Source: an uncultured Roseobacter sp.
Lineage (GTDB): Bacteria > Pseudomonadota > Alphaproteobacteria > Rhodobacterales > Rhodobacteraceae
NCBI RefSeq assembly: GCF_947491795.1
Contig: NZ_CANLKW010000003.1
Location: forward strand, 310,001 to 374,000
Direction: 5' to 3'
DNA length: 64,000 nt
The position numbers and the translations under genes are program-made. Positions 37,442 through 48,687 of this stretch are shown in pieces. Below the pieces are notes generated by a model. The model was given only the letters and a program-made list of their open reading frames with translations, ran no database searches and was not told the DNA's origin. The first letter of the stretch is position 1. The number at the start of each line of letters is the position of its first letter.

Positions 37442-39534
37442 TGAGTGGCACCGGGAACTGCATAAAAAGCGACCACCGCGGGGCCGTCCACGCTTACTTT
37501 TCCACTCTCAACGGCCTCGCCGCTGAAGCTGTCCGAAGCGCCGGTGTTCACGCCGGTGTGCCAGAGGTATCCCCCCGGCAGCGCCGGCAGAGTGACCACG
37601 GTGTGGCCAGGTTCGTTGATGAACACCACATGCACAGCATCGTTGAGCGATGCCGCCTCAGATACTTCTGCAGAGCCGCGAAAGGTCACACAGATCGCCG
37701 ACAGCCCCGGATCGAACCAGTTCAGCTCCTGCCCGTCTGTATCGTACCAGACAACGTCCCGGGCCCCATCCGCCGGGCGCGCTTCTCCGTGCAGAAAACG
37801 CGACTGGCGCAGCGCAGGGTGGGCGCGTCGAAACGCCGACAGCCCGGCCACGAAATCGGTCATATCCGGATCCGCAGACGCCCAGTCCAGCCAGGTGGTT
37901 TCGTTGTCCTGACAATAGGCATTGTTGTTACCACCCTGCGAATGTCCGATCTCGTCGCCCGCCAGCAGCATCGGCGTCCCCTGGGACAGGAACAGAGTGG
38001 CCAGCATATTGCGCTGACGGCGGCGGCGGCGGGCTGCGATGTCGGGACTGTCGGTTGGCCCCTCGACACCGCAGTTATCCGAATGATTGGTGTGGTGGCC
38101 GTCCCGGTTGTTTTCGCCGTTCGCCGCGTTGTGCCGCTGGTTATAAGCAGTGATATCGGCCAGTGTGAAACCATCGTGGGCGGCGAGGAAATTGATCGAG
38201 CTCCAGGCCCTGCGGCCACTGTGGTCAAACCGGTCAGCTGATCCTGTGAGGCGAGCACCAAGCTCCTGACCTGAATGCGCGTCCCCTTTCCAGAAGCGCC
38301 GCGCCGTATCCCGCCAGGCGTCATTCCACTCGGCAAAGGGCGGGGGAAAGCCACCCAGCTGATAGCCGCCCGGGCCAATATCCCATGGCTCCGCGATCAG
38401 TTTGACGCCCGCCAGAACCGGATCCTGCCGCAGAGCATCAAAAAAACCGCCCCGCGGATCAAATCCGTGGTCCTCGCGCGCGAGGGTTGAACCGAGATCA
38501 AAACGGAAGCCGTCAACGCCCATCGTTTCCGCCCAGAACCGCAGGCTGTCCATCACAAGACGCAGCACATGCGGATGGGCGACATTCACGGTGTTGCCGG
38601 TGCCCGTGTCATTGACGTAGTACCGCGCGCGGCCTTTATGCAGGCGATAGTAGGACGCATTGTCCAGCCCGCGGAAAGAAATCGTCGGCCCGCGCTGATC
38701 ACCTTCGGCGGTGTGGTTGTAGACGACATCAAGGATCACCTCGATGCCAGCGGCGTGAAACCGTTTTATCATGTCCCGGAACCCTGCCAGACCGGCGGGC
38801 CCGAAATACCTGGGCTCGGGCGCAAAAAAACCAACGGTATTGTAACCCCAGTAGTTGGTCAGGCCCTTTTCCAGCAGGAATGCGTCGTTCAGAAACGCAT
38901 GGACGGGCAACAGCTCCACGGCGGTCACACCCAGCCTGTGCAGATGGTCAATCACCGCGTCGGATGCCAGCCCCTCGTAGGTGCCGCGCAGCGCCTCAGG
39001 CACGCCCGGATGGCGCTGCGTAAGCCCTTTTGCATGGGCCTCATAGATCAGTGTATCCTCCCAGGGTGTGTTCAGGCGCGGCTCGCCCGGCAGGAAAAGC
39101 TCAGGTTCCGAAACCACGGATTTTGGGACAAGCGGCGCGGAATCCACCGTGTCAAAGGAAAGATCCTCCTCCCGCGCGGTCTTTTTGTATCCCAACAGTC
39201 CGGGGCCGTTACGCCAGGCCCCCCGCAGCTCGCGGGTGTACGGGTCCATCAGCAGTTTATGGGGGTTGAACCTGTGCCCCTCCAGCGGAGCATAAGGTCC
39301 GTAAACGCGGTAGCCATAGAGCGCGCCAGGCCGCAGCCCGGGCAGAAACCCATGCCAGATGTCCCCGCTGCGTTCCGGAAGCGTCAGCCGTTGTTCTTCG
39401 CGTGCACCATCGGGTGAGAAGAGGCACAGCTCCACCCTGTGCGCATTGGCCGAGAACACAGCAAAATTGACCCCGTCGCCCTGGAGCGTGGCGCCCATCG
39501 GATGCGGGCTGCCCTGCGTGATATCAAATGACAT
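37438..39534 (-). CDS. glgX: Glycogen debranching enzyme GlgX
   Basis: 698-residue GH13 isoamylase-type enzyme that removes the short branches left by phosphorylase. An N-terminal CBM48 (GVNFAVFSANAHRVELCLFSPDG) is followed by the barrel with VILDVVYNHTAEG, DGFRFDLGSTLARE (nucleophile), LIAEPWDIGPGGY (acid/base) and NFLAAHDGFTL. Length is typical for GlgX. It lies between glgA and malQ. Confidence 0.95.
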
Positions 39535-39547
39535 GTTCTTTTGTCCG

Positions 39548-40990
39548 TCAGGTCGCAGGGTCAGCTAGACTGCGGTAGAGTGCCATGTACTCCTGTGCCG
39601 CGCTGTCCCAGCCCACAGGGTGTTTCATCGCGCGGCGCATCATGCCCGTCCAGACTTTGGGCTGCGCAAACAGATCGCAGGTCCGGGCAATGGCGTCTTC
39701 CAGTGCCGCTGTGGTGACGGGCGCAAACTGCACACCCGTTGCAACACCGGCGGTCAGTGCCGCCTCGTTCGCATCAATCACAGTATCGGCCAGCCCGCCG
39801 GTCCGCGCGACAACCGGCAGTGTGCCGTATCGCAGGCCATAAAGCTGTGTCAGCCCGCAGGGCTCGAACCGGGAGGGGATCAGAATAGCGTCACTGCCTG
39901 CCTGCATCAGGTGGGACAGCGGCTCGTCGTAGCCGGTGACCACGCCCACTGTCCCGGGGTGCGCATGTGCTGCCGCCACAAATCCGGTTTCCAGCTCTTT
40001 GTCGCCGCTGCCCAGCAAAGCAAGGCGCGCGCCCCGTGCCACAAGGTAGGGTACGGCCTCCAACAGCAGATCCAGTCCTTTTTGCGTGGTCAGCCTGCTG
40101 ATCACACAAAAGAGCGGCCCCTTGCCAGGAGACAGCCCAAACCTTTTGAGCAATGCCTTTTTGCTGGCTTTCTTGCCGCCCATGGCGCGCGCTGAAAAAG
40201 GTTTGGCAATATGCGGATCTGTGGCCGGATCCCAGACATCCGTGTCGATCCCGTTTAGAATGCCCAGCAGATCGTCGCGGCGGTACCGCATCAACCCTTC
40301 CAGCCCCATGCCGAACTCCGGCAGCATGAGCTCTCTGGCATAGGTGGGGCTCACGGTCGTGATCCGGTCTGCCATCGCCAGACCCGCCTTGAGAAATCCC
40401 AGGTGGCCCCAGAATTCAGCACCGTCCCGGGAGTAGTGGCGCTTTTCCAGGCCAAGCTTTTTCATCATCGCCGGGGGGAACAGCCCCTGGAAGGCGATGT
40501 TGTGGATCGTCATCACCGTCGGAGGCGGTGTGCCGGACTTCTGGCGCATGTAGGCCGGGACAAGCCCCGCCTGCCAGTCATGCATGTGCACAAGATCCGG
40601 CTTCCATTTTTTCAGTGCACCGATTCCGACGGCCGCCGCAACACAGGACAAAGCTGCAAAACGCTCCGCGTTATCCGTCCAGTCTTTTCCATCCGGGCCC
40701 AGATAGATCGAACCCTCTCTGTCATAAAGATGCGGTGCGTCCAGCAGCAGCAGATCAATGCCTTCTGATGTGCAGGCCAGCAGCCGCGCCGGCCCACCCA
40801 TCAGTTTTTCTGCATGCCAGACCTCTGCCGCGCCCGCGACCAGCGCTTTGAGTGCCGGATAGGCCGGCAGCATCACGCGGGCCTGAATGCCTGACTGTGC
40901 CAGCGCCTTTGGCACGGCGCCGATCACATCGGCAAGTCCGCCGGTTTTTACAAACGGCGCGCACTCAGAGGCGACAAAGAGTATCTTCAT
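39548..40990 (-). CDS. glgA: Glycogen synthase (ADP-glucose)
   Basis: 480-residue GT5 enzyme adding glucose from ADP-glucose to glycogen. The N-terminal MKILFVASECAPFVKTGGLADV holds the KTGGL ADP-glucose motif. HDWQAGLVPAYM and the C-terminal RFEPCGLTQLYGLRYGTLPVVARTGGL are family signatures. It begins 4 bases after glgC ends. Confidence 0.96.
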   Translation of the reverse strand: MKILFVASECAPFVKTGGLADVIGAVPKALAQSGIQARVMLPAYPALKALVAGAAEVWHAEKLMGGPARLLACTSEGIDLLLLDAPHLYDREGSIYLGPDGKDWTDNAERFAALSCVAAAVGIGALKKWKPDLVHMHDWQAGLVPAYMRQKSGTPPPTVMTIHNIAFQGLFPPAMMKKLGLEKRHYSRDGAEFWGHLGFLKAGLAMADRITTVSPTYARELMLPEFGMGLEGLMRYRRDDLLGILNGIDTDVWDPATDPHIAKPFSARAMGGKKASKKALLKRFGLSPGKGPLFCVISRLTTQKGLDLLLEAVPYLVARGARLALLGSGDKELETGFVAAAHAHPGTVGVVTGYDEPLSHLMQAGSDAILIPSRFEPCGLTQLYGLRYGTLPVVARTGGLADTVIDANEAALTAGVATGVQFAPVTTAALEDAIARTCDLFAQPKVWTGMMRRAMKHPVGWDSAAQEYMALYRSLADPAT

Positions 40991-40994
40991 ACTG

Positions 40995-42254
40995 TCAGGC
41001 GTCCAGTTTATCGATCATCGGCTGTGTGATCAGACAGATGCCGTTGTCTGTGCGCCGGAACCGTTTTGCGTCCGCTTCCGGGTCTTCGCCGACCACCAGC
41101 CCCTCCGGGATCGTCACACCGCGGTCGATCACCACATTGGTCAGACGTGCATTCCGCTTGATCTCGGCATAGGGCATTGCCACCACACCGCGCAGTTCTG
41201 AATAGGAATGCGTCCGCACGCCCGTGAACAGAAAACACCGGTCAAGCTGCGACCCTGAGATGATACAACCACCCGAGACCATGGACGATACGGCGTGGCC
41301 CCGGCGGCCCTCTTCGTTGTGGATGAATTTGGCCGGTGGCACGAGTTCGGAATACGTCCAGATCGGCCACTCGGTATCATAGAGATCCAGATCCGGCTCG
41401 AAGTCAGTCAGGTCGATATTGGCCTGCCAGAAGGCATCCACCGTACCCACATCACGCCAGTATGAGCCGTCTTCGCGGTCCGTGCGGACACAGGAGCGGC
41501 TGAACGGATGCGCCACGGCTTTGCCTTCGCGCACGATTTTCGGAATTACATCGCCACCAAAATCGTGGTTGTATCCTTCTTCTGCGGCGCATTCTTCCAT
41601 GATACGGAAGAGATAAGCCGTCTCGAATACGTAAATGCCCATGCTGGCCAGGGCCTCGTCCGGGTTGCCGGGCATCGGTGGCGGGTCTTTGGGCTTTTCA
41701 ACAAAATCAAGAATGCGGTCTTCGGTATCAACCTTCATGACACCAAAGCCCGTTGCCTCCATCCGCGGCACTTCTATACAGCCCACAGTGACATCCGCAC
41801 CGCTTTGCACATGGTGGCGGATCATCTCCGAGTAGTCCTGTTTGTAGATGTGGTCGCCTGCGAGAATGATGATGTACTTTGGACCATACCCTTCGATGAT
41901 GTCACGGTTCTGCGCGACGGCATCTGCGGTGCCCTTGTACCAGTTTTCATCGTTCATCTGCTGGGAGGCCGGCAGGATATCGAGCGATTCATTACGTTCT
42001 GCGCGAAAGAAGCTCCAACCGCGCTGAAGATGGCGGATCAGCGAATGCGCTTTATACTGTGTGGCGACACCGATACGGCGGATGCCTGAATTCACAGCAT
42101 TGGACAAAGGGAAGTCGATGATCCGGCTTTTGCCACCGAAATACATGGCCGGTTTCGCGCGTCTGTCGGTAAGCTCATAAAGCCTGCTGCCCCTTCCGCC
42201 TGCCAGAACAAAGGCCATGGTCTGCTGTGCAAGTCGTTGCGATTCCCTGTTCAT
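40995..42254 (-). CDS. glgC: Glucose-1-phosphate adenylyltransferase
   Basis: 419-residue ADP-glucose pyrophosphorylase that commits glucose-1-P to glycogen. [28 protein letters not shown] is the nucleotidyltransferase motif with regulatory Lys. [10 protein letters not shown] and the left-handed beta-helix C-terminus ([12 protein letters not shown]) follow. It is allosterically controlled in the family, by fructose-6-P and pyruvate-type effectors in photosynthetic and Entner-Doudoroff bacteria (family knowledge). It lies between glgB and glgA. Confidence 0.96.
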   Translation of the reverse strand: MNRESQRLAQQTMAFVLAGGRGSRLYELTDRRAKPAMYFGGKSRIIDFPLSNAVNSGIRRIGVATQYKAHSLIRHLQRGWSFFRAERNESLDILPASQQMNDENWYKGTADAVAQNRDIIEGYGPKYIIILAGDHIYKQDYSEMIRHHVQSGADVTVGCIEVPRMEATGFGVMKVDTEDRILDFVEKPKDPPPMPGNPDEALASMGIYVFETAYLFRIMEECAAEEGYNHDFGGDVIPKIVREGKAVAHPFSRSCVRTDREDGSYWRDVGTVDAFWQANIDLTDFEPDLDLYDTEWPIWTYSELVPPAKFIHNEEGRRGHAVSSMVSGGCIISGSQLDRCFLFTGVRTHSYSELRGVVAMPYAEIKRNARLTNVVIDRGVTIPEGLVVGEDPEADAKRFRRTDNGICLITQPMIDKLDA

Positions 42255-42301
42255 TCGTCGTCCTCCCCTTCTTTGTTGCCGCTCCCCTTTTGACCCGTCG
42301 C

Positions 42302-44500
42302 TCAGTCGCGTTCGGGTACAAAAAACAGCGTTGTCAGCGCAGGCAATGTCAGACTGAGCGCATGTGGCCTCCCCGCCACCTCGCGTTCCTGCGTCCGGAC
42401 ACTCCCCATATTTCCATTTCCATCACCACCATACACAGTAGCGTTCGTGTTCAAACGCTCAAGCCACACGCCAGGTTCCGGCACGCCGACAAGATAATTT
42501 GTTCTGGTGACAGGTGTCATGTTGGACACCACAAGAACCGGTGGCGTGTCACCCTCTCCCCGGCGCAGCCAGGAAAACACCGATTCCTCGGCATTGTTCT
42601 CTTCTATCCACTCAAAACCCTCAGGTGACGCATCGCGCTGATAAAGCGCAGGGCACGCCCGGTAGAGCCCGTTCAGATCCCGTACGAGTGACTGCATACC
42701 GTGGTGCTGACTGTGCTCGAGCAGATGCCAGTCCAGACTGCTGTCGTGGTTCCATTCTGTGCCCTGGGCAAACTCGCCGCCCATAAAGAGCAGCTTTTTA
42801 CCCGGGTGCCCCCACATAAAGCCGTAATACGCCCGCAGATTGGCAAACTTTTCGTCGCCATTTCCCGGCATTTTGTCGAGCAATGAACCCTTGCCATGCA
42901 CCACTTCGTCATGGCTCAGCGGCAGCACGAAATTCTCGGAAAATGCGTAGTGCAGCCCGAAAGTCATCTTGGAATGATGGTATTTGCGGTGAATGGGGTC
43001 CTCGGCCATATAGCTGAGCGTGTCATTCATCCAGCCCATGTTCCACTTGAAGCCAAAGCCCAGACCGCCCTGGTCGGCCGGCGCGCTGACACCAGGAAAG
43101 GCGGTGGATTCCTCGGCCACCGTCATGATCCCGGGCACCTCGCCATAGGCCTGAATGTTCATGTTCTGCAAAAAGCTGATGGCCTCATAATTTTCCCGGC
43201 CACCGTCTTTGTTCGGCACCCATTCGCCTTCTTTGCGCGAATAATCCCGGTAAAGCATTGACGCCACGGCATCCACGCGAAGCCCGTCAACATGATGCTC
43301 CTGGAGCCAGTAAAGCGCATTGGCCGTCAGATAATTGCTGACCTCGGCCCGGCCGTAGTTGAACACAAGCGTGTTCCAGTCCGGGTGAAACCCTTCTTTG
43401 CGGTCCGCGTGTTCATAAAGATGCGTGCCGTCAAACTGCCCCAGCCCATGTGCATCCTCGGGAAAGTGCCCTGGCACCCAGTCCAGGATCAGCCCCAGAC
43501 CGGCAGCATGACAGGCTTCGACAAATGCGCGGAATTCGTCTGCCGTGCCATGGCGGATCGTCGGCGCATAGAGCCCGACAGGCTGATATCCCCATGATCC
43601 GTCAAACGGAAACTCTGAGACAGGCATCAGCTCAATGTGGGTGAACCCCAGGTCACTCGCATAGCTGACAAGCTGCTCGGCATGCTCGCGGTAGCTCAGG
43701 GGCCGGTTGCCGTCTTCAGGCACCCGACGCCAGGATCCCAGATGCACCTCGTAGACAGAAACGGGTTTGTCATGCCGCTGCAGGTCAGCCCGTGACGACA
43801 TCCAGTCTGCATCAGACCAGTCATACCCACGGATGCTGCGCACAACCGAACCCGTGCGCGGTGGATGTTCAGCGCCAAAGCCAAAGGGGTCTGCCTTTTG
43901 TGGCAGCGGATTGCCACCGGCATCCAGAATTTCATACTTGTAGACAGCACCATCGCCTGCGCCGGGCACAAAAATCTCCCAGACACCGGTCGCGCCACGG
44001 CGGCGCATCGCATGGCGTCGCCCATCCCAGAGGTTAAAGTCGCCGACAACTGAAACCCGCAAAGCGTTGGGCGCCCAGACCGCAAAATGCGTACCCGCGA
44101 CGCCCTCGTGAATCATCACATGAGCCCCCAGAATACGCCAGAGCTGCCGGTGTGACCCCTCGTTGATCAGGTGCTCATCCATGTCACCGATCACAGGTCC
44201 GAACCGGTACGCATCTTCCTCTGTCCAGGTGTGGCCGTTTCCAGTCACGCGGTACCTGTAGGCAAAGGGCTTTTTGCGCCGTGTGGCAACTCCTTCGAAC
44301 AGGCCCGGAGTATCCTTGACGGGAGACAGGCTGACGATCCGTCTGCCCGTTTTGATATCGACCGCTTCGATCGCTTCTGCGCCCGGAATAAAGGCGCGCA
44401 GCACAAAGCGGCCGTCGACTTGCTGCAGGCCCAGAACCGAAAACGGATCGCCATGGCGTCCGGCCGCAATATCATGTCTGTCACTATCTGGCAGGGTCAA
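42302..44500 (-). CDS. glgB: 1,4-alpha-glucan branching enzyme
   Basis: 732-residue GH13 branching enzyme with N-terminal N1/CBM48 domains and the barrel motifs [28 protein letters not shown] (nucleophile), [13 protein letters not shown] (acid/base) and [16 protein letters not shown]. The start is TTG at 44500, preceded by AGGAG at suitable spacing; no in-frame ATG occurs near it. It follows glgP after 32 bases. Confidence 0.95.
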   Translation of the reverse strand: MTLPDSDRHDIAAGRHGDPFSVLGLQQVDGRFVLRAFIPGAEAIEAVDIKTGRRIVSLSPVKDTPGLFEGVATRRKKPFAYRYRVTGNGHTWTEEDAYRFGPVIGDMDEHLINEGSHRQLWRILGAHVMIHEGVAGTHFAVWAPNALRVSVVGDFNLWDGRRHAMRRRGATGVWEIFVPGAGDGAVYKYEILDAGGNPLPQKADPFGFGAEHPPRTGSVVRSIRGYDWSDADWMSSRADLQRHDKPVSVYEVHLGSWRRVPEDGNRPLSYREHAEQLVSYASDLGFTHIELMPVSEFPFDGSWGYQPVGLYAPTIRHGTADEFRAFVEACHAAGLGLILDWVPGHFPEDAHGLGQFDGTHLYEHADRKEGFHPDWNTLVFNYGRAEVSNYLTANALYWLQEHHVDGLRVDAVASMLYRDYSRKEGEWVPNKDGGRENYEAISFLQNMNIQAYGEVPGIMTVAEESTAFPGVSAPADQGGLGFGFKWNMGWMNDTLSYMAEDPIHRKYHHSKMTFGLHYAFSENFVLPLSHDEVVHGKGSLLDKMPGNGDEKFANLRAYYGFMWGHPGKKLLFMGGEFAQGTEWNHDSSLDWHLLEHSQHHGMQSLVRDLNGLYRACPALYQRDASPEGFEWIEENNAEESVFSWLRRGEGDTPPVLVVSNMTPVTRTNYLVGVPEPGVWLERLNTNATVYGGDGNGNMGSVRTQEREVAGRPHALSLTLPALTTLFFVPERD

Positions 44501-44532
44501 TGATCCAGCTCCTTTCGGAAAGTATTGCGCAA

Positions 44533-46950
44533 TCAGGCAACGTCGCGGCGCTGACCACCTCCAGCGCTGAGAGAACGGACGTTCCAGATATCACGGGCGT
44601 ATCCATTGATCGTGCGGTCAGACGAGAACCAGCCGACACGCGCGGTATTCAGTGCGGCCAGACGCGTCCAGGCACGTCTGTCGCGGAATGCCGCGTCAAC
44701 GTTGCGCTGCGTGCTGTAGTAGCTGTCGAAATCACAGGTCACGAGGAAATAGTCGTGGTTCATAAGCCCATCCACCAGACCGGCGTAGCGGTTTTTGTCA
44801 GCGCCCGAAAAGGCACCGCTGCGGATCTGCTCCAGTACACGCTTAAGCCGTGGGCTGGCAGCAACTGCCTGCGCGGCATAGCCTGGCACCAAACGGCGCT
44901 CGGCCACCTGGGCTGCGGTCAGGCCGAAAAGAAAGAAGTTTTCCGCCCCCACACATTCGCGGATCTCCACATTTGCGCCATCCAGCGTACCGATGGTCGG
45001 CGCGCCGTTCAGGGCAAATTTCATGTTGCCCGTGCCAGAGGCCTCTTTCCCGGCTGTCGATATCTGCTCGCTCAGGTCCGTGGCAGGAATAAGCAGTTCG
45101 GCCATCGAGACGTTGTAGTTTTCCGGATAAACCACCTGCAACAGGTCGCGCGTAACCGGATCATTGTTGATCACAGTGGCCACGTCATTGATCAGGTGAA
45201 TGATTTCCTTTGCCACCACGTAACCGGGGGCCGCCTTGCCACCGAAGATTTTGACGCGCGGCGTCCAGTCCGCAGACGGATTGTCCCGGATATCATTCCA
45301 CAATGCCACGGTTTCCAGCAGGTTCATCAGCTGGCGTTTGTATTCGTGTATACGCTTGATCTGCACATCGAACATGGCGTCGGTATTCAGGGTGACGCCG
45401 TCCCTGTCGTGCAACCAGGCCGCAAGACGGGATTTGTTTGCATCCTTTGCCTGCTGAAAACGGTCCAGAAACGCATTGTCGTCCAGATGTGCGTTCAGAC
45501 CCTGTAACTGCTCCAGATCGTCCGGCCAGCCGGTGCCGATTGTATTGTTGATCAGGTTCCGCAGCGGTGCGTTGCAGGAATACAACCAGCGCCGCGGGGT
45601 GATGCCGTTGGTCTGGTTGATGATACGCCCCGGATAGGCGGCGTTCAGATCAGCAAAAACGGTTTCCTTGACCAGATCAGAGTGCAGCGCGGAAACGCCA
45701 TTGACCCGGTGTGCCATAACAAAGGCAAGTTCACCCATTTTGACCTCACCATGCTCAAAGATCCGCACGGTGTCTCCGGCTTCGGCAAAATGTGCAGCTT
45801 CGATCAGCTGAATGATGCGGTGATGTCTGGGCAGGACACGGGCAAACAGGTCCTCGGGCCAGCGCTCAAGCGCTTCTGGTAAAAGCGTGTGGTTGGTATA
45901 AGCGAGGCAGTTTCTTGCCGTTCTAATCGCTTTCGATACCTCGAAGCCGTGCATATCGACAAGGATGCGCACCAGTTCCGGCCCTGCGATTGCGGGGTGT
46001 GTATCATTCAGCTGGATGGCCACATGATCGGCAAGCGCTTCCAGATCGCCCTCTTCACTCAGATAGCGGCGGATAAGGTCCTGCAGGGAAGCCGAGGTAA
46101 AGAAGTACTCCTGCTTGAGGCGCAGCTCCTTGCCAATCTCTGTCGTATCGTCCGGATAAAGCACCCGGCTGATCGTGCGTGCGAGCGCCTCGGGCGCGCT
46201 GGCTGCCAGGTAGTCGCCCCGATTAAAGCTCTCGAGATCGAAGTTGATATCAGGCCGTGCGGCCCAGAGCCTCAGCGTATTGGCCCAGCTGGCTTTCCAG
46301 CCGACCACCGGTGTATCATAGGCCGAAGCAATAACCGTCTCGCCAGGGTGCCAGACCGTTTTGCCTGCCTCGGTTGTGACCCGCCCGCCAAAGTGAATGG
46401 GATAGGTCACTTCCGGACGCTCGAACTCCCAGACATGGCGCTGTTCGAGCCATGTTTCGGCTGTTTCGATCTGGCGTCCTTTGTCGAAATGCTGCTCGAA
46501 CAGGCCGTGTTCATAGCGGATACCATAGCCATATGCGGGGATGCCCAGTGTCGCCAGCGAGTCCATGAAACAGGCCGCCAGACGCCCCAGCCCGCCGTTG
46601 CCCAGTGCGGCATCAGGCTCATCGGCAACGACAGCCGCATAGTCCTGGCCCAGTTCGGCCATTGCCGCAGCAGCAGTCTCTTCCATTTGCAGATTGACGG
46701 CGACGTCTTCGATCAGACGGCCCATCAGAAATTCCATCGACAGGTAATAGACACGCTTTCCCCGCGCCTCATACGTGCGGCGAGTGCTTTCGAACCACGG
46801 GTCTACAACCATGTCGCGCAGGGCCAGTGACATGGCGACACGCCAGTCATAGCGTGACGCGTGCGGGGCATCTTTGCCCAGTGATGTTTTAAGATGGCTC
46901 AGAACGGCGGCGCTGAACTCGGAAACGGAAGGAATGCTCTGATCGGGCAT
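44533..46950 (-). CDS. glgP: Glycogen phosphorylase
   Basis: 805-residue GT35 phosphorylase releasing glucose-1-P. YYLSMEFLMGR and AALGNGGLGRLAACFMDS are N-terminal family signatures, and EASGTGNMKFALNGAPTIGTLDGANVEI carries the PLP Lys. It is preceded by a hairpin over the end of the PfkB gene and has only a weak ribosome-binding site (AGAGA). It may be read from the gap/edd promoter or from its own start. Confidence 0.96.
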   Translation of the reverse strand: MPDQSIPSVSEFSAAVLSHLKTSLGKDAPHASRYDWRVAMSLALRDMVVDPWFESTRRTYEARGKRVYYLSMEFLMGRLIEDVAVNLQMEETAAAAMAELGQDYAAVVADEPDAALGNGGLGRLAACFMDSLATLGIPAYGYGIRYEHGLFEQHFDKGRQIETAETWLEQRHVWEFERPEVTYPIHFGGRVTTEAGKTVWHPGETVIASAYDTPVVGWKASWANTLRLWAARPDINFDLESFNRGDYLAASAPEALARTISRVLYPDDTTEIGKELRLKQEYFFTSASLQDLIRRYLSEEGDLEALADHVAIQLNDTHPAIAGPELVRILVDMHGFEVSKAIRTARNCLAYTNHTLLPEALERWPEDLFARVLPRHHRIIQLIEAAHFAEAGDTVRIFEHGEVKMGELAFVMAHRVNGVSALHSDLVKETVFADLNAAYPGRIINQTNGITPRRWLYSCNAPLRNLINNTIGTGWPDDLEQLQGLNAHLDDNAFLDRFQQAKDANKSRLAAWLHDRDGVTLNTDAMFDVQIKRIHEYKRQLMNLLETVALWNDIRDNPSADWTPRVKIFGGKAAPGYVVAKEIIHLINDVATVINNDPVTRDLLQVVYPENYNVSMAELLIPATDLSEQISTAGKEASGTGNMKFALNGAPTIGTLDGANVEIRECVGAENFFLFGLTAAQVAERRLVPGYAAQAVAASPRLKRVLEQIRSGAFSGADKNRYAGLVDGLMNHDYFLVTCDFDSYYSTQRNVDAAFRDRRAWTRLAALNTARVGWFSSDRTINGYARDIWNVRSLSAGGGQRRDVA

Positions 46951-46997
46951 AATATCTCTTTACTGTTATCTGGGCCGCATAAGCCCGTGTATCTGGA

Positions 46998-47022
46998 GCG
47001 TGACCCTAAAGCGAAGTCACGC
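46998..47022 (-). other. Hairpin spanning the PfkB stop codon
   Basis: Perfect GCGTGAC / GTCACGC with an 11-base loop; the right arm contains the stop codon of the PfkB gene. No T-run, so at most a weak attenuator or processing site before glgP. Confidence 0.35.
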
Positions 47023-47961
47023 CGGGTCCAAGGCGGAAAGCTCATGCGCCCAGGGCGGGTTCGCCCCGGCACGTGACACGGTGATGGCCGCGACCTCTGC
47101 GCCACGGCTCAGTGCGGCGCGCATATCCACCTCTGTAATCTTTGAAATTCCTGCGCGGTTCAGCAGCCCGCGGGCGTTCAGGGCTTCAAGCACGCCCGCA
47201 TTGAACGTATCCCCTGCCCCCACGGTATCGGCCACCTGGACCTTGCGGGCAGCGACGTCCACGTGACTGCCATCCGCAACCCATGCCGATGCGCCCTCGC
47301 CACCGCGCGTGACAATGACCACAGAAGGGCCTTTTTGCTGGATGGCCTGCGCTTTTTCACCGATTGGTCCGGGCCCGGGCAGGATCCATTCCAGATCCTC
47401 ATCCGAAACCTTCAAAACGTCTGTACGCGCAATCATCTTGTCCAGACGGGCCCTGTAGCGGGCCTCGTCGCGGATAAATCCAGCGCGGATGTTTGGGTCC
47501 ATAACGATGGCGCGGCGGTCCGCCTCGCGCAGCGCAAGGCCTGCATAAAAGTCAGCGCAGGGTTCGCTGATCAGGCTGATACCCCCGAAATACAGCGTTT
47601 CCACATTATCTGGCAACGCGGGCAGGTTGTCGGGTGACAGGCTGCGTCCGGCGGTGTTTTCGTCATAAAAAGTGTAGGTTGCGTGGCCGTTTGTCAGGCG
47701 CACAAAGGCCAGCGTTGTTGGCAGATCGGACAGAACAGACTGGCTGAAATCCACGTCGCTTTCCGACAAAGCAGTCCCAAGAACTTCGCCGAAAAGATCC
47801 CGCGAGAGCCCGGTCAGAAACCCGGGCTTCACGCCCAGCCGACCGAGCGCGATTGCCGTATTGAAAACCGCGCCCCCTGCGTGTGGCACAAATCCGGTAT
47901 CACCGCCGGTTGTGGGCGACGGGATCATGTCAATGAGTGCTTCTCCGCAACACAAAATCAT
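47017..47961 (-). CDS. PfkB-family sugar kinase, probable fructokinase
   Basis: 314-residue ribokinase/PfkB-family kinase. The N-terminal GEALIDMIPSP and GGAVFNTAIALGRLG are followed by the FYDENTAGRSL segment typical of fructokinases and the C-terminal DTVGAGDTFNAGVLEAL with catalytic Asp and anion hole. Fructokinase is the best fit; 2-keto-3-deoxygluconate kinase is an alternative given the neighbouring eda/edd genes. It lies 68 bases after eda and before glgP. Confidence 0.85.
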   Translation of the reverse strand: MILCCGEALIDMIPSPTTGGDTGFVPHAGGAVFNTAIALGRLGVKPGFLTGLSRDLFGEVLGTALSESDVDFSQSVLSDLPTTLAFVRLTNGHATYTFYDENTAGRSLSPDNLPALPDNVETLYFGGISLISEPCADFYAGLALREADRRAIVMDPNIRAGFIRDEARYRARLDKMIARTDVLKVSDEDLEWILPGPGPIGEKAQAIQQKGPSVVIVTRGGEGASAWVADGSHVDVAARKVQVADTVGAGDTFNAGVLEALNARGLLNRAGISKITEVDMRAALSRGAEVAAITVSRAGANPPWAHELSALDPA

Positions 47962-48029
47962 ATCGGTATCCGAATTCCTGTTCTGACTGTTATTCAGACC
48001 GCAGGGGCCTGCGTCAATCCTGGTGCGGC

Positions 48030-48674
48030 TCAGCGACCCAGCGCAGAGGCCTCACTGGCCAGCGCTTCAATCCCCGCCCAGTCACCTGCGGCGACCTTGT
48101 CAGAGGGTGCGACCCAGCTGCCGCCTGCGCAGATAACATTTGGCAGTGAAAGATAATCCATTGCGTTTGACGGGCTGACACCGCCTGTCGGACAAAAGGA
48201 TATCTGCGGCAGTGGAGCGCCGATTGCCTTGAGGGCAGGCGCGCCGCCCGAGGCCTCGGCAGGGAAAAACTTCAGCACATCATAGCCGCGCTCCAGCATC
48301 CGCATGGCTTCTGAGGCTGTCGCAGCCCCGGCAAGCAACGGCAGTTCGTGCTCTTCGCAGGCGGCAATCAGCGCGTCCGTCGCGCCCGGTGACACGCCAA
48401 AGGTGGCGCCTGCAGCCTTGGCCGCGACCACGTCCCGGGGGGTGACAAGCGTCCCTGCACCGACAACACCGCCGGGCACCTGCGCCATTGCTGCGATAGC
48501 ATCCAGTGCTGCGGGCGTGCGGAGTGTGACCTCAAGCGCAGGCAGACCGCCTGCGACCAGGGCTTCGGCCAGTGGCAGCGCTGTTGATGCGTCCTTTACG
48601 ACCAGCACGGGCACAATCGGTGCCAGACCACAGATTTCACGGGCTCGCAGGCTTGCTTGTTCAGGAGTCATCAT
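48030..48674 (-). CDS. eda: KDPG aldolase
   Basis: 214-residue class I aldolase of the Entner-Doudoroff pathway, splitting 2-keto-3-deoxy-6-phosphogluconate to pyruvate and glyceraldehyde-3-P. Catalytic Glu is in LEVTLRTPAAL and the Schiff-base Lys in DVLKFFPAEASGG. ATG 48674 has AGGA at suitable spacing. It directly follows edd (13-base gap). Confidence 0.95.
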   Translation of the reverse strand: MMTPEQASLRAREICGLAPIVPVLVVKDASTALPLAEALVAGGLPALEVTLRTPAALDAIAAMAQVPGGVVGAGTLVTPRDVVAAKAAGATFGVSPGATDALIAACEEHELPLLAGAATASEAMRMLERGYDVLKFFPAEASGGAPALKAIGAPLPQISFCPTGGVSPSNAMDYLSLPNVICAGGSWVAPSDKVAAGDWAGIEALASEASALGR

Positions 48675-48687
48675 CGTTTCAGGTCCT

